Shown in pieces: positions 1-8,395 of a stretch of 40,925 nucleotides of DNA. The first letter of the stretch is position 1, and each line of letters opens with the position of its first letter. The stretch is from Nemertoderma westbladi. Taxonomy: Eukaryota > Xenacoelomorpha > Nemertodermatida > Nemertodermatidae. The notes under the pieces are model-generated. The model was not told the DNA's origin and ran no database searches. It saw only the letters and a list, made by a program, of their open reading frames with translations. The translations under genes and the position numbers were made by a program. The stretch spans positions 1 to 40,925 of the forward strand of contig JAUCBJ010004983.1 in NCBI GenBank assembly GCA_032718475.1, read 5' to 3'.

Positions 1-204
1 AGGCAAGGCACAGCGACGTCGTCTAATCATAGCACAGTAACCAAGGCAGGAGCCAGTGGGCGCCCCCCTGCAGTAGTCAATTGGTCTCAATTTCATTGCT
101 CTTACATTACAGACTATTAAACTGGTTGAGAGATTATATAATATAGGCCTAAGTAATAAGCTGGCTTTCTAAGAACATTGTATGATATTATGATGCCTTA
201 TCAT

Positions 205-234
205 GGGGGCGGGGGGGGGGGGGGGGGGGGGGGG
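205..234. repeat. Poly-G homopolymer tract
   Basis: This is a run of G broken by one C at position 210; the uninterrupted part, 211-234, is 24 G long. It could form G-quadruplex structures and is prone to slippage and sequencing error, so its exact length should not be trusted. An open frame across it (178-411) is only a glycine run created by the homopolymer and is not called as a gene. The rest of 1-510 shows no domain, no convincing exon and no clear repeat. Confidence 0.9.
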
Positions 235-510
235 TGCCTGAGGGAATTATTGGTAGTGTGGCTGGAGGCCTGGCTACAACACTTTGATGGGGTATATGGT
301 CTCCTTTCTACTACTTATTTTCTTTGGCAACCTGCCTGGGATAATGTGGATTGTATCTGGTCTGGGGTCGGGCTCCTTTCCAAAGCAACTTCAACTTCGA
401 ATATTTTCTAATATTCGGTTTATTGCACTTGTCATTATAATTTTTTTAATTTAACGGAACTTGACGATGGCAAAATGCTCTCAGAGTTAGTGTAAGTTGG
501 AATCTCCACG

Positions 511-538
511 GTAGGGTCCCGGGACCCTGGGACCCTAC
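511..538. repeat. GC-rich perfect hairpin
   Basis: GTAGGGTCCC at 511-520 is the exact reverse complement of GGGACCCTAC at 529-538, giving a 10-bp stem with an 8-nt loop that itself contains another GGGACCC-type segment. It stands out from its AT-rich surroundings. It may be part of a small decayed transposon spanning about 440-776, but no clear outer terminal repeats were found. No gene is seen in 539-818. Confidence 0.7.
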
Positions 539-818
539 CCTCGCTACGCTAGTGGTTTTGCACTTAAACTTTCTAGAACAACCTAATAATGACGCGGTGA
601 CATACTGGATATACTGAAATACATAGTAAATATATGGCGTAGGGACATACTGAGAAATAATGTCGCACTGCGACATAAAGTTAGGAAATATGTCGGCCTG
701 GCGATTTGGTAGTGCGAAATTAATTCCACACAAATAAATAAAATCATAATAATAAAACTGAAGGACTTCAACACGGCAAATAATTATGTTACAAATAATT
801 ACTGGTTAAGAAACTAAC

Positions 819-944
819 ATCGTTCTTTAGCTCATTATTTACATCGACTTGGTTAGTTAGGTTTGTATTTAAATCGTTTACTTGGTCACTCAACCCAATA
901 ATATTTTCTTCCAATTCTGTATTCTGTTCTTCCAGCTCTGTAAC
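819..944 (-). CDS. Putative internal exon encoding a coiled coil (copy 1)
   Basis: On the minus strand a splice acceptor (TTCTTAACAG, ending at 945) is followed by 126 nt (42 codons) open in phase 0, ending at a GTTAGT donor (818-813). The peptide begins VTELEEQNTELEEN and has leucines at residues 4, 11, 18 and 25, with V1, I15, V22 and L29 at the alternate hydrophobic positions, a clear heptad pattern for a coiled coil. It is a near copy of the exon at 1067-1183, with a 122-nt intron between them. Reading past the donor meets a stop within about 12 codons, which supports the exon end. Coiled-coil exons like this occur upstream of FReD domains in secreted fibrinogen-related proteins, but that link is inference. 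The following exon is not visible and may lie left of the window. Confidence 0.55.
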
Positions 945-1066
945 CTGTTAAGAAATATTTTTATAACTTTTTATTAATTCAACTCGCTTACAATATCTAT
1001 GAAATCGTATGAAGTTAAATTTAGCAAATAATTATGTTACAAATGATTACTGGTTAAGAAACTAAC

Positions 1067-1183
1067 ATCGTTATTTAGCTCTTCGAGTTGGTTAGTTAGG
1101 TTTGTAAGTATATATTTTACTTGGTCACTCAACCCATTAATATTTTCTTCCAACTCTGTATTCTGTTCTTCCGGCTCTGTAAC
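1067..1183 (-). CDS. Putative internal exon encoding a coiled coil (copy 2)
   Basis: The minus-strand acceptor TTTCCTAACAG precedes 117 nt (39 codons) in phase 0, and the donor is GTTAGT. The peptide starts VTEPEEQNTELEEN and keeps most of the heptad hydrophobics of its neighbour at 819-944, with P at residue 4 replacing L, and a second half ending QLEELNND. The unit of exon plus intron is repeated with a period of about 248 bp, so the two exons arose by tandem duplication. Both copies keep an open frame, and their length difference is a multiple of three (9 nt), which suggests selection on coding. It is separated from the micro-exon at 1306-1335 by a 122-nt intron. The proline and the lack of a recognisable homologue keep the call tentative. 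Confidence 0.55.
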
Positions 1184-1305
1184 CTGTTAGGAAATATTAT
1201 TATAACTTTTATGAATTCAACTCAACTTTGTCACCATTTACAATATCTATGAAATCGCATGAAATTACATTTAAAATAATAATTTAAAAAAACTAATAAA
1301 CTTAC

Positions 1306-1335
1306 ATTAATGGCTCCACATTGTCCATCATTTGC
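1306..1335 (-). CDS. Putative 30-nt micro-exon
   Basis: On the minus strand, TTATTAATTATTACAG is followed by 30 nt encoding ANDGQCGAIN and then by a strong GTAAGT donor (1305-1300). Entry and exit are both phase 0, matching the phase of the two coiled-coil exons downstream. It supplies a single cysteine just before the coiled coil, a position where oligomeric secreted lectins often have an inter-chain disulfide; this function is inference. The MITE-like element at 1358-1888 starts about 20 bp upstream of the acceptor, so the branch point probably lies at or inside the element's end. The exon is too short for homology recognition, so support rests on splice sites and phase. Confidence 0.45.
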
Positions 1336-1357
1336 CTGTAATAATTAATAAATTATA

Positions 1358-1888
1358 AATAGCTCTGCCGTGCAATGTAAAAAGACCGAAAGTCGCATTT
1401 TTTCAAAATTCACTTTTTCGGGGTCTAAATAATGCGCTCTATCTAATGGTATAATCGAGAACACCGTATCCACTATAGTTCACGAGATATGCAATGTAGA
1501 AAGGCCGTAAGTCACAACATATGTATAGTGTTACAAAGGAAAAGTCCGTAAGTGCAATACTTACAAATGACCGCAACTACTTAAATTTATGCAAAAAAAA
1601 CCGTAAGTCAGCAAGACTTACGGTGTTTTGTCATTGCATAGATAATAAGAAAACGCAAATACGGTTTTATTGAAACATGTATCTTGAAATATGTATTTAC
1701 ATATAGGTCGTACAATGCAAAAATACCGTAAGTACAAAAAATAACTCTGACGTCAAAATATTAATGGAAAGTGAAATTGCGTAGGGTAGAGTTATAAAAA
1801 ATTAGTAATTTACGGACATTTTAAACCAACAATCTCAAAATGACTTTTTGTCACTTGCGGTCTTTTCACATTACACGACAGAGCTATT
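1358..1888. mobile_element. MITE-like element with about 37-bp terminal inverted repeats
   Basis: The left end (AATAGCTCTGCCGTGCAATG onward) matches the reverse complement of the right end (AATAGCTCTGTCGTGTAATG onward) over about 37 bp with few mismatches. The interior has no coding potential but contains several spaced CCGTAAGT or CCGAAAGT motifs next to GCAATG. These include a perfect hairpin at 1600-1624 (ACCGTAAGTC, 5-nt loop, complement). No convincing target-site duplication was seen. It is about 530 bp, typical of a non-autonomous DNA transposon. The gap 1889-2010 that follows is AT-rich with no feature seen. Confidence 0.75.
1600..1624. repeat. Perfect hairpin of the CCGTAAGT motif
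   Basis: ACCGTAAGTC at 1600-1609 and GACTTACGGT at 1615-1624 form a 10-bp perfect stem with a 5-nt loop. The same octamer recurs nearby within the MITE-like element. It could be a transposase-binding subterminal site presented as an inverted pair. Confidence 0.8.
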
Positions 1889-2010
1889 GATGAAATAATA
1901 ATACATTTATATACTAAATAAATAATAATACTGGTTAAGTTATTAAGTGTTTTCATCGCTAATATTATTTTACTTGATACTCCAAAAAGTGGGCCTGTCA
2001 TAGAAAATGG

Positions 2011-3050
2011 CAGTGATTTTTTATGTCCTTTTATTTGACTTTTTTGTCCTCCTTTTTTTACGAATTGTGCATAATGACTTTTGTTGTCCCTTTAATGACT
2101 TTTAATGTATGTATTTCTTCAAACTGTCAGACTGCTGATTTCTGGATTGTCAGACAGTTGATTTCAACATGCCTATGCCAAAACATTCAAAATTTGTTGA
2201 TTTCTGGTCTGTCGGACAGTTGGTTTCACTATGCCTGTGCCAAAACATTCAAAATTACATTATTTATAGACTATGAGATAGATTTCCATATGCGCCTGTG
2301 GTAAAAGACTCTAAATTTAATAGTTTGTGGTTGTTGTCGATAATCGATTGCCACATGATGTAGCAAAACACTCATTTTTTAGCCATAAACAATTACCAAT
2401 TGATGGAAAGGAGCAGGTTAAGGCCGGATTTTCTAATCAAAGCAATTAACAGTCACTTTACGAAATGAAGGAAATGAGCAGGTTACAGAGGTTAGCCTTT
2501 CTAACCAAAACGATAAACGGTCACTTTACCAAATTAGAGAAAGGAGCAGGTTACACAGGCGCGATTTTCTAACCAAAACAATGAACAATCACATTACAAA
2601 ATGAAGGAAAGGAGCAGGTTACATAGATGGTCTTTTCTAACCAAAACAATAAACCATAACATTACCAATTGAAAAAAAGGAGCAGGTTACAGAGGCGGGA
2701 TTTCCTAACCAAACAATAAACGATCACTTAACTAATTGAGGGAAAGGAGCAGGTTACAGAGGCGGGATTTTCTAACCTAAAAAATAAACGATCACTTAAC
2801 TAATTGAGGGAAAGGAGCAGGTTGCAGAGGCGGGATTTTCTAACCAAAACAATAAACGATCACTTAACTAATTAAGGGAAAGGAGCAGGTTATAGAGGCG
2901 GGATTTCCTAACCAAAACAATAAACGATCACTTAACTAATTGAGGGAAAGGAGCAGGTTACAGAGGCGGGATTATCTAACCAAAACAATAAACGATCACT
3001 TAAGTAATTGAGGGAAAGGAGCATGTTACAGAGGCGGGATTTTCTAACCA
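2011..3050 (+). repeat. Left arm of the long inverted repeat
   Basis: The outer unique part runs to about 2400 and the inner part is a tandem array. The outer part contains a local duplication of about 62 bp (copies starting near 2133 and 2195, each with GATTTCTGG and CAAAACATTCAAAATT) that is single in the right arm. The CAGTG terminus resembles the first bases of some hAT-type ends, but without an 8-bp duplication this assignment is weak. An open frame near 2023-2304 has a counterpart in the right arm simply because the arms are homologous; no protein family is recognised. Confidence 0.85.
2400..3050 (+). repeat. Arm-internal tandem repeat, about 67 bp, about 10 units
   Basis: Units contain AAAGGAGCAGGTTACAGAGG, then GCGGGATTTTCTAACC, then AAAACAATAAACGATCACTT. 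They begin near 2406, 2471, 2538, 2605, 2674, 2741, 2809, 2877, 2945 and 3013. The inner units are the most homogeneous and the outer ones diverge, as expected for an array expanding from inside. The same repeat lies in reverse complement in the right arm with about seven units. Confidence 0.9.
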
Positions 3051-3295
3051 ACGGTAACGGTATCAAACGGAAACGGTAACGGGGTATAACATGTATAAGT
3101 AGTTTTTTCGAGTACGTTGGTAGTTTGGTTGGTACGTCGAGTACGTTGGTAGGTTGCTGTTGGTAGTAGTAGTGGTAACACTACACAGACAGTAGTCAAG
3201 ATCCATTATAAAACTGATAAATTATGTATGTGAAAGGTATATCCACATTTTCCACAATCCAGTTTGGCCTATCAATTATTTAAAATGTATTAGCA
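3051..3295. other. Intergenic, short simple repeats only
   Basis: This holds short degenerate repeats (AACGGTAACGGTATC-like at 3049-3087; GAGTACGTTGGTAG twice at 3110-3155; GTAGTAGTAGTGG). No coding signal is seen. Confidence 0.6.
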
Positions 3296-3590
3296 CAACC
3301 GGTAGGCCTACCATTACCGTATTCAAATGGTAAGGCTACAGCAGTACTGGTGTCGGTACCGGTACTAAAATACCTGCTTAATACCTACATCTGTACAAAC
3401 AATACAGCAATAATACTGCAAAATAGTGCTCTATATACTAATACCGGTACTGATAGCAGCCTGGGAGAACAGCAGTAGAGAAACCGGTAACCTGGAACCT
3501 AACGGTAAATTTCTGGAGGACATAAAAAGTAAAAAAAGGGACATCATGAGTGATTTAAACGGATAATAAAAATTATTGCGATAGAAAATG
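3296..3590. repeat. Rearranged copy of a dispersed repeat also found at 36190-36390
   Basis: The reverse complement of about 3296-3378 (TTTTAGTACCGGTACCGACA and onward, ending at GGTAGGCCTACCGG) matches 36192-36275. In contrast, 3471-3590 (GAGAAACCGGTAACCTGGAA, then GGAGGACATAAAAA) matches 36281-36385 in direct orientation. The copy here therefore has its first half inverted relative to the other. No protein is encoded. After it, 3591-4250 contains no feature I can support; short open frames there lack any family signature. Confidence 0.7.
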
Positions 3591-4259
3591 TTGAAAAATC
3601 CACCACATATTACAATATTACAAGAAAACTGATATGAGTTGGGGTACAATTGGTGTGGGGACATCAGATTGGGGGAGGCCATGCCATAATAATAGCAAAC
3701 CAGTCTGCAATACTCGACAAAAACCAAAATAAATGTGAACTGAATAACTAACAGACAGTTTGTGAGGAACTGGCTGTTGGCTACAGTCATGTATGCGTTG
3801 TCAGTCTCCCTAGGATGCTAACCGTTTAAATACAATTCTTGTTTGTGGAATAATTCTGTGAGAAAACATTTTTTTTGTTTTGATGAATAAATCTAACATC
3901 CTTAATAAATAACAACGATAAATGAATACTTTATACAATAAATAAATTACCTGGAGTAGGAAAAGAGCTGACAGCAGAGAAAATAGTTTAAGACTTACGG
4001 ATAACATTTTTACAGTATTTGTAAATAACTTTGTAACTAAAGTTATGATAATTTTCTGATAGAGAATGGTTTTAATGCCTAAAACTCCTTCTATTTATAC
4101 ACTTTTGACAAAGGCAATTACTTATGCAATGAATAAAGTCTCATAAAAGGCAATCAAAGGCGGCAAGTATTAAGACCTTTATAGAACAATTATTAGTAAC
4201 TACCTTAGTATAGATACCATTGTGTGTTAGTTATCACTTTAAATTACATTCTTATACAG

Positions 4260-4690
4260 AAAGACTGCTGCCGCCTGGCTACCAGTTGCAGTTACAGACA
4301 GACTGTGGGCATCTGGATATCAGTTAAAGGCAGACTGCAGGCGCCTGGCTACCAGTTACAGGCAGACTGCTGGCGCCTGGCTACCAGTTACAGACAGAAT
4401 CCTGGCACCTGGCTACCATGTTACAGGCAGACTGCTGGCGCCTGGCTACCAGATACAGACAAACTGCTGGCGCCTGGCTACCAGTTACAGACAGACTGCG
4501 GCCGTCAGGATACCAGTTACAGGCAGACTGCTAGCGCCTGGCTTCCAGATACAGACAGACTGCTAGCGCCTGGCTGCCAGTTACAGACAGACTGCGGGTA
4601 TCTGAATACCAGATACAAGCAGACTGCTAGCGCCTGCCTACCAGATACAGACAGACTGCTGGCGCTTGGCTACCAGTTACAGACTGGTAA
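4260..4690 (+). repeat. 32-bp minisatellite directly upstream of a LINE ORF
   Basis: About 13 units contain CAGACTGCTGGCGCCTGGCT followed by ACCAGTTACAGA or ACCAGATACAGA, with starts near 4299, 4331, 4363, 4395, 4428, 4460, 4492, 4524, 4556, 4588, 4620 and 4652. Because 32 is not a multiple of three, the reading cycles through frames, yet it stays open from about 4224 to 4724. That open frame is more likely a property of the repeat than a protein. The array ends about 40 bp before the LINE start codon, like the 5' monomer arrays that act as promoters in some vertebrate L1 elements; this role is inference. Confidence 0.85.
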
Positions 4691-4729
4691 CAACAGACTA
4701 CAAACCTCAATATTTCAGCTCTAGATTCG

Positions 4730-7700
4730 ATGTTTCTTGAACCTTATCATCTCAACAACGACCATAGGGATTTCGATTTTGACTTTAATCCTGATGTAAA
4801 TTTGTTTTCTGATTTTAATGACATTACAAAATGTAGTTATTTATTTTCAGGTGACTTTAATGCAATTTGTAAAGATATAAACATAAAAAAAGACTTTTCA
4901 CTTATTCATTTTAATGCTCGTAGTTTGCCTGCATATTTTGATGATATTAGCAATTACTTAATTCAACTAGACTGTAAATTTGATGCTATTGGGATTTCGG
5001 AAACTTGGTTACATGACGACAAACATGACCTGAAAACATATGAATTTCCAGGATTTAAATCTTATACCTTTTGTAGGGAAAACCAGGAAGGCGGTGGTGT
5101 TGGTCTATATGTAAAAGACTCAATTGCAGTAAAGCCTAGAAAGGATCTTTCGAAAAATAACTGCGCTGACATAGAAACTGTTTTTGTTGAAATTCCTCAA
5201 CAAAAACAAAAAAATATAATCCTTGGAGTTATTTATCGTCCCCCAGGCCGATGTATTCACGACAGCATTAAAGCACTAGATACTGTCTTAAATAAAATTA
5301 ACGAGGAGGGCAAGGTATGCTATATCATGGGGGACTGGAATATTGACCTTCTTAAAATAGATCGACATACACAATCAACTGACTTTTTCAACCTTATGAC
5401 TTCTTATAATTTCCATCCGACTATTTCCAAACCCACTAGAATAACAGAAACTACAGCCACTCTCATTGATAATATTTTTGTTAACACATTTGCCAATTCA
5501 TCAAAATCTGGTATTCTGGTTACTGGGATTACAGACCACCTACCAATATTCTTATTAAGCTCCTTATCATCAAATTCACCTCTATCAAATAAAAATAAAA
5601 AATTTATATTTAAGCGACAGAGTCTTCCTGATCAAATTAATGAATTTAAACGAAAATTAACTGAAACTGACTGGGAATCTATATTGTTGATGGAAATAAA
5701 TGAGAATGACACTGACGGTTTGTATAAAGCCTTTATATCAACCTATAGCAAGCTGTATAACGAGTCCTTCCCTATTAAGCGCATTAAAATCTCCAACCCT
5801 AAAACCCCATGGATTCCTGAAAATTTGTTACATTGTATACATAAAAAGGATAGACTCTACCGACAGTGGTTGAATAAACGTTCATTAGCGAGTAGAGAAA
5901 AATTTACTACCTATCGTAATGCACTAAGAAACATTATTAGAACCGCAAAAGTAAAATATTTTCAAAATGCCCTTGACGGTAAAAAACAAACGATAAGACA
6001 ATTATGGCAATCTATAAATTTTCTAATCAATCGTAAAATATCAAAAAATTCTGCTCCCCGACTTATTATTCACAATTCTCAATCTGAAACTGAACCTCGT
6101 AAAATAGCATCAGCATTTAATAACTATTATGCCAATGTTGGAAAAAATCTTGAATCAAAAATTCCAACTGTATCTCAATGCCCTTTACAATATTTATCTT
6201 CACCCTCTAAACCTAATCGTCTTATTGAATTTCAGGAAGTCTCAATATCAGATATTTTACTTACTGCAAATAATTTGAAAGCCAAGACTAGCCCTGGGCA
6301 TGATGACATCAACGCCACTGTTGCTATGCCAACCCTGTCTGCTATAATCAAACCCATTACCTATATAATCAACTCCTCCCTTCGCACTGGAATAGTTCCC
6401 GATGATCTCAAAATCGCAAAAGTAATTCCAGTATTTAAAGCTAACGATGCCACTTCCCCTATAAACTATCGACCAATTTCAGTTCTCCCATTTTTTTCAA
6501 AGCTTTTAGAGAAAGTGGTACAAAATCAACTTTTAGAATACTTAGAACTTCAAGACATATTATCCCACTCACAATTTGGTTTTCGGTTGAACAGATCTAC
6601 TGAATTAGCATTACTAACTCTTTTGGATAAAATTACTTCACATATTGATAAAAAAAATATAGCATTAGCAGTATCAATTGACCTTTCTAAGGCCTTTGAT
6701 ACTGTTAACCATAATATTTTACTAAAAAAATTGAAACATTATGGGATCAATGGAACTGCTTTGAAATGGTTTGAAAATTATTTGCAGGATCGAAAACAGT
6801 TTGTTGTCATTGACGGCAAAAGATCTGATTTAGTAAACATAGAATGTGGTGTTCCGCAGGGATCTATATTAGGGCCTCTGTTATTCTTGCTGTATTGCAA
6901 TGACTTAACCAATATATCCCGTATTTTAAATTTCATACTTTTTGCTGATGACACCAACATTGTAAATGGTGACGCTAACATCTCCAACCTTATTAGAAAT
7001 ACAAACATTGAACTCGAAAAAATTAATCAGTGGTTTTGTGCAAATCGATTATCTTTAAATTTAGATAAAACCAATTTCATTCTTTTCCAACCAGGTAACA
7101 AAGCGATATCGCCAGGTGAATCATTATCTATTAATAACGTACAAATACAACAGGTCAAATATGCCAAATTTTTGGGAGTAATAATTGATGAAAAATTAAA
7201 TTGGAAACACCACTTTTATAAAATAAATAATAAAATTTGTAAGAACATAGGTGTTATCAATAGGATCAAATCTTTTGCATCTATTGAAGCATTATCACAT
7301 TTGTATTATGCACTAATCCATCCCTATTTGTTTTATTGTACATCGGTATGGGGAAAGTCAACCCTGGACATATCCAATCACCCACTTACTAATCCACTGC
7401 CTCACCCTCGGCAAAGGCGAAAAAAACGAAAGAAAATGAGTACATCGGATTCTCCCCGTATCTCAATTGCAACTCTGCATAAGAAGCAACAGAAAGTCCA
7501 AAATATTATAAATCGACGTGACCCTTCATTTGCACCATTATCATTAGGTAAAATCTTTATCTTTCAAATTGCATTGATTTCCTACAAGTATGTCAATGGT
7601 TTACTTCCCCGTGGTGTTTTTCCTTCCCTCCTCACACCGGTTTCATCTATACATAATCATCAAACCAGAAACGCCCAATTTCAAAATTGCTTTCGATTTC

Positions 7701-7843
7701 GTAATTCAAGTAGAGTTCGTGAACAATCTATTTACTCCGTTTCGCCAATAATATGGAACAGTTTACCACTTATAGTGCGACAGTCAAATAGCATAGGTAG
7801 TTTTAAAAATAGGTTGAAAAATTACATTTTAAATTCAAATTAA
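4730..7843 (+). CDS. LINE ORF2-type protein: apurinic-like endonuclease plus reverse transcriptase
   Basis: This is an uninterrupted 1037-residue frame. Residues about 55-275 are an endonuclease-exonuclease-phosphatase domain: HFNARSL (N62), ISETWLH (E91), GVIYRPPG, GDWNIDLL (D202, N204) and TDHLPIF (D269, H270). Residues about 500-820 are a non-LTR reverse transcriptase: DLSKAFDTVNH (651-661), GVPQGSILGPLLF (707-719) and the catalytic FADD (738-741). The C-terminal part ends in an IWNSLP...FKNRLK signature usual in CR1/Jockey-group elements. The protein would nick genomic DNA and prime cDNA synthesis on its own RNA. All catalytic residues are present, so the copy may be young. There is no ORF1 upstream, only a 32-bp minisatellite, so the element is ORF1-less or replaced at its 5' end. 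A basic run, RQRRKKRKK (894-902), lies in an apparent insertion after the thumb region. ATG at 4730 is the first in frame. Assignment to an exact clade is uncertain. Confidence 0.92.
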   Translation: MFLEPYHLNNDHRDFDFDFNPDVNLFSDFNDITKCSYLFSGDFNAICKDINIKKDFSLIHFNARSLPAYFDDISNYLIQLDCKFDAIGISETWLHDDKHDLKTYEFPGFKSYTFCRENQEGGGVGLYVKDSIAVKPRKDLSKNNCADIETVFVEIPQQKQKNIILGVIYRPPGRCIHDSIKALDTVLNKINEEGKVCYIMGDWNIDLLKIDRHTQSTDFFNLMTSYNFHPTISKPTRITETTATLIDNIFVNTFANSSKSGILVTGITDHLPIFLLSSLSSNSPLSNKNKKFIFKRQSLPDQINEFKRKLTETDWESILLMEINENDTDGLYKAFISTYSKLYNESFPIKRIKISNPKTPWIPENLLHCIHKKDRLYRQWLNKRSLASREKFTTYRNALRNIIRTAKVKYFQNALDGKKQTIRQLWQSINFLINRKISKNSAPRLIIHNSQSETEPRKIASAFNNYYANVGKNLESKIPTVSQCPLQYLSSPSKPNRLIEFQEVSISDILLTANNLKAKTSPGHDDINATVAMPTLSAIIKPITYIINSSLRTGIVPDDLKIAKVIPVFKANDATSPINYRPISVLPFFSKLLEKVVQNQLLEYLELQDILSHSQFGFRLNRSTELALLTLLDKITSHIDKKNIALAVSIDLSKAFDTVNHNILLKKLKHYGINGTALKWFENYLQDRKQFVVIDGKRSDLVNIECGVPQGSILGPLLFLLYCNDLTNISRILNFILFADDTNIVNGDANISNLIRNTNIELEKINQWFCANRLSLNLDKTNFILFQPGNKAISPGESLSINNVQIQQVKYAKFLGVIIDEKLNWKHHFYKINNKICKNIGVINRIKSFASIEALSHLYYALIHPYLFYCTSVWGKSTLDISNHPLTNPLPHPRQRRKKRKKMSTSDSPRISIATLHKKQQKVQNIINRRDPSFAPLSLGKIFIFQIALISYKYVNGLLPRGVFPSLLTPVSSIHNHQTRNAQFQNCFRFRNSSRVREQSIYSVSPIIWNSLPLIVRQSNSIGSFKNRLKNYILNSN

Positions 7844-8395
7844 TAAATCTTATATTTTGTTTTATTGTCCAAATAACTGTAACATTTCTTAGTATTTTTA
7901 TTTACTACTAATATATTACAATTATATAGTTATAGTAGTTGTAGAATAGTGTGTTTATGTTGTGTATGGTGGTTGAAATAATAGGATCTCCTGTGTCAGC
8001 CACCATTCACACATAATGCTTAACTGGTAATATTATTATCTCATTACTTCCTATAGCATGCATTGTGTGTGAAAAATTGTTATCGAAAAATAGAAAAAAA
8101 TAGAAAATAGACAGAATGCGGGTTAAAGTTAAAAAGTTAAAGTAAGTAATTTTATAGTAAGAAACGATTTTTATTCAGGAACTCAGTATTATTAATTATT
8201 ATTATTAACTTTTCAGCCAAATATATTATTATATTTTATTTATATTTTATATTATATTATTAAATTTTAATATTTTTTATTATTATTTTTTATAATTAAT
8301 TTTTTACAATATATTAATATTATTTATATATTATATATACGGTAATATATTAATGTACAGTAATGTAGTAATTTTATATAAAACTTACAGTTTTA
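7844..8395. other. AT-rich stretch between LINE and FReD exon
   Basis: This contains the LINE 3' untranslated part, then very AT-rich sequence (8200-8380, mostly TAATATTAT-like). On the minus strand, AATAAA hexamers at 8240-8235 and 8175-8170 lie about 160 and 220 nt beyond the FReD stop codon and could serve as its polyadenylation signals. No coding signal is seen. Confidence 0.5.

Larger units (their letters stand above)
776..1271. repeat. Tandem duplication, period about 248 bp, two copies
   Basis: GCAAATAATTATGTTACAAA occurs at 776 and again at 1024, and the following roughly 245 bp match closely, with small indels. The duplicated unit contains one coiled-coil exon and its flanking intron on the minus strand. 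Copy 1 runs about 776-1023 and copy 2 about 1024-1271. Differences are spread across exon and intron; inside the exons they preserve the reading frame. Confidence 0.85.
4260..8090 (+). mobile_element. Non-LTR retrotransposon, CR1/Jockey group, with 5' minisatellite
   Basis: The element comprises the 32-bp repeats, the 1037-codon ORF and an AT-rich 3' part. The 3' end is not sharply defined; A-rich sequence near 8065-8110 (GAAAAATAGAAAAAAATAG) is a plausible tail. The 5' end is also uncertain, as the minisatellite may or may not belong to the mobile unit. No target-site duplication was identified. Confidence 0.6.

Noticed and set aside
178-411. Open frame with a long glycine run on the plus strand
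   Set aside because: The glycines are produced by the poly-G tract; no domain, signal peptide or plausible splice context.
446-774. Minus-strand open frames of 63-95 codons
   Set aside because: No family resemblance and no heptad or domain pattern; they lie in AT-rich sequence with a hairpin and look like chance frames.
2023-2304. Matching open frames in both inverted arms (also 33598-33780, minus)
   Set aside because: The similarity follows from arm homology; the frames end differently and the left one runs into the arm-specific duplication. Not convincing as a conserved peptide.
4224-4724. 166-codon open frame across the 32-bp minisatellite, as a possible ORF1
   Set aside because: The unit is not a multiple of three, so the protein is the same DNA read in rotating frames; no RNA-binding or zinc-finger motif.
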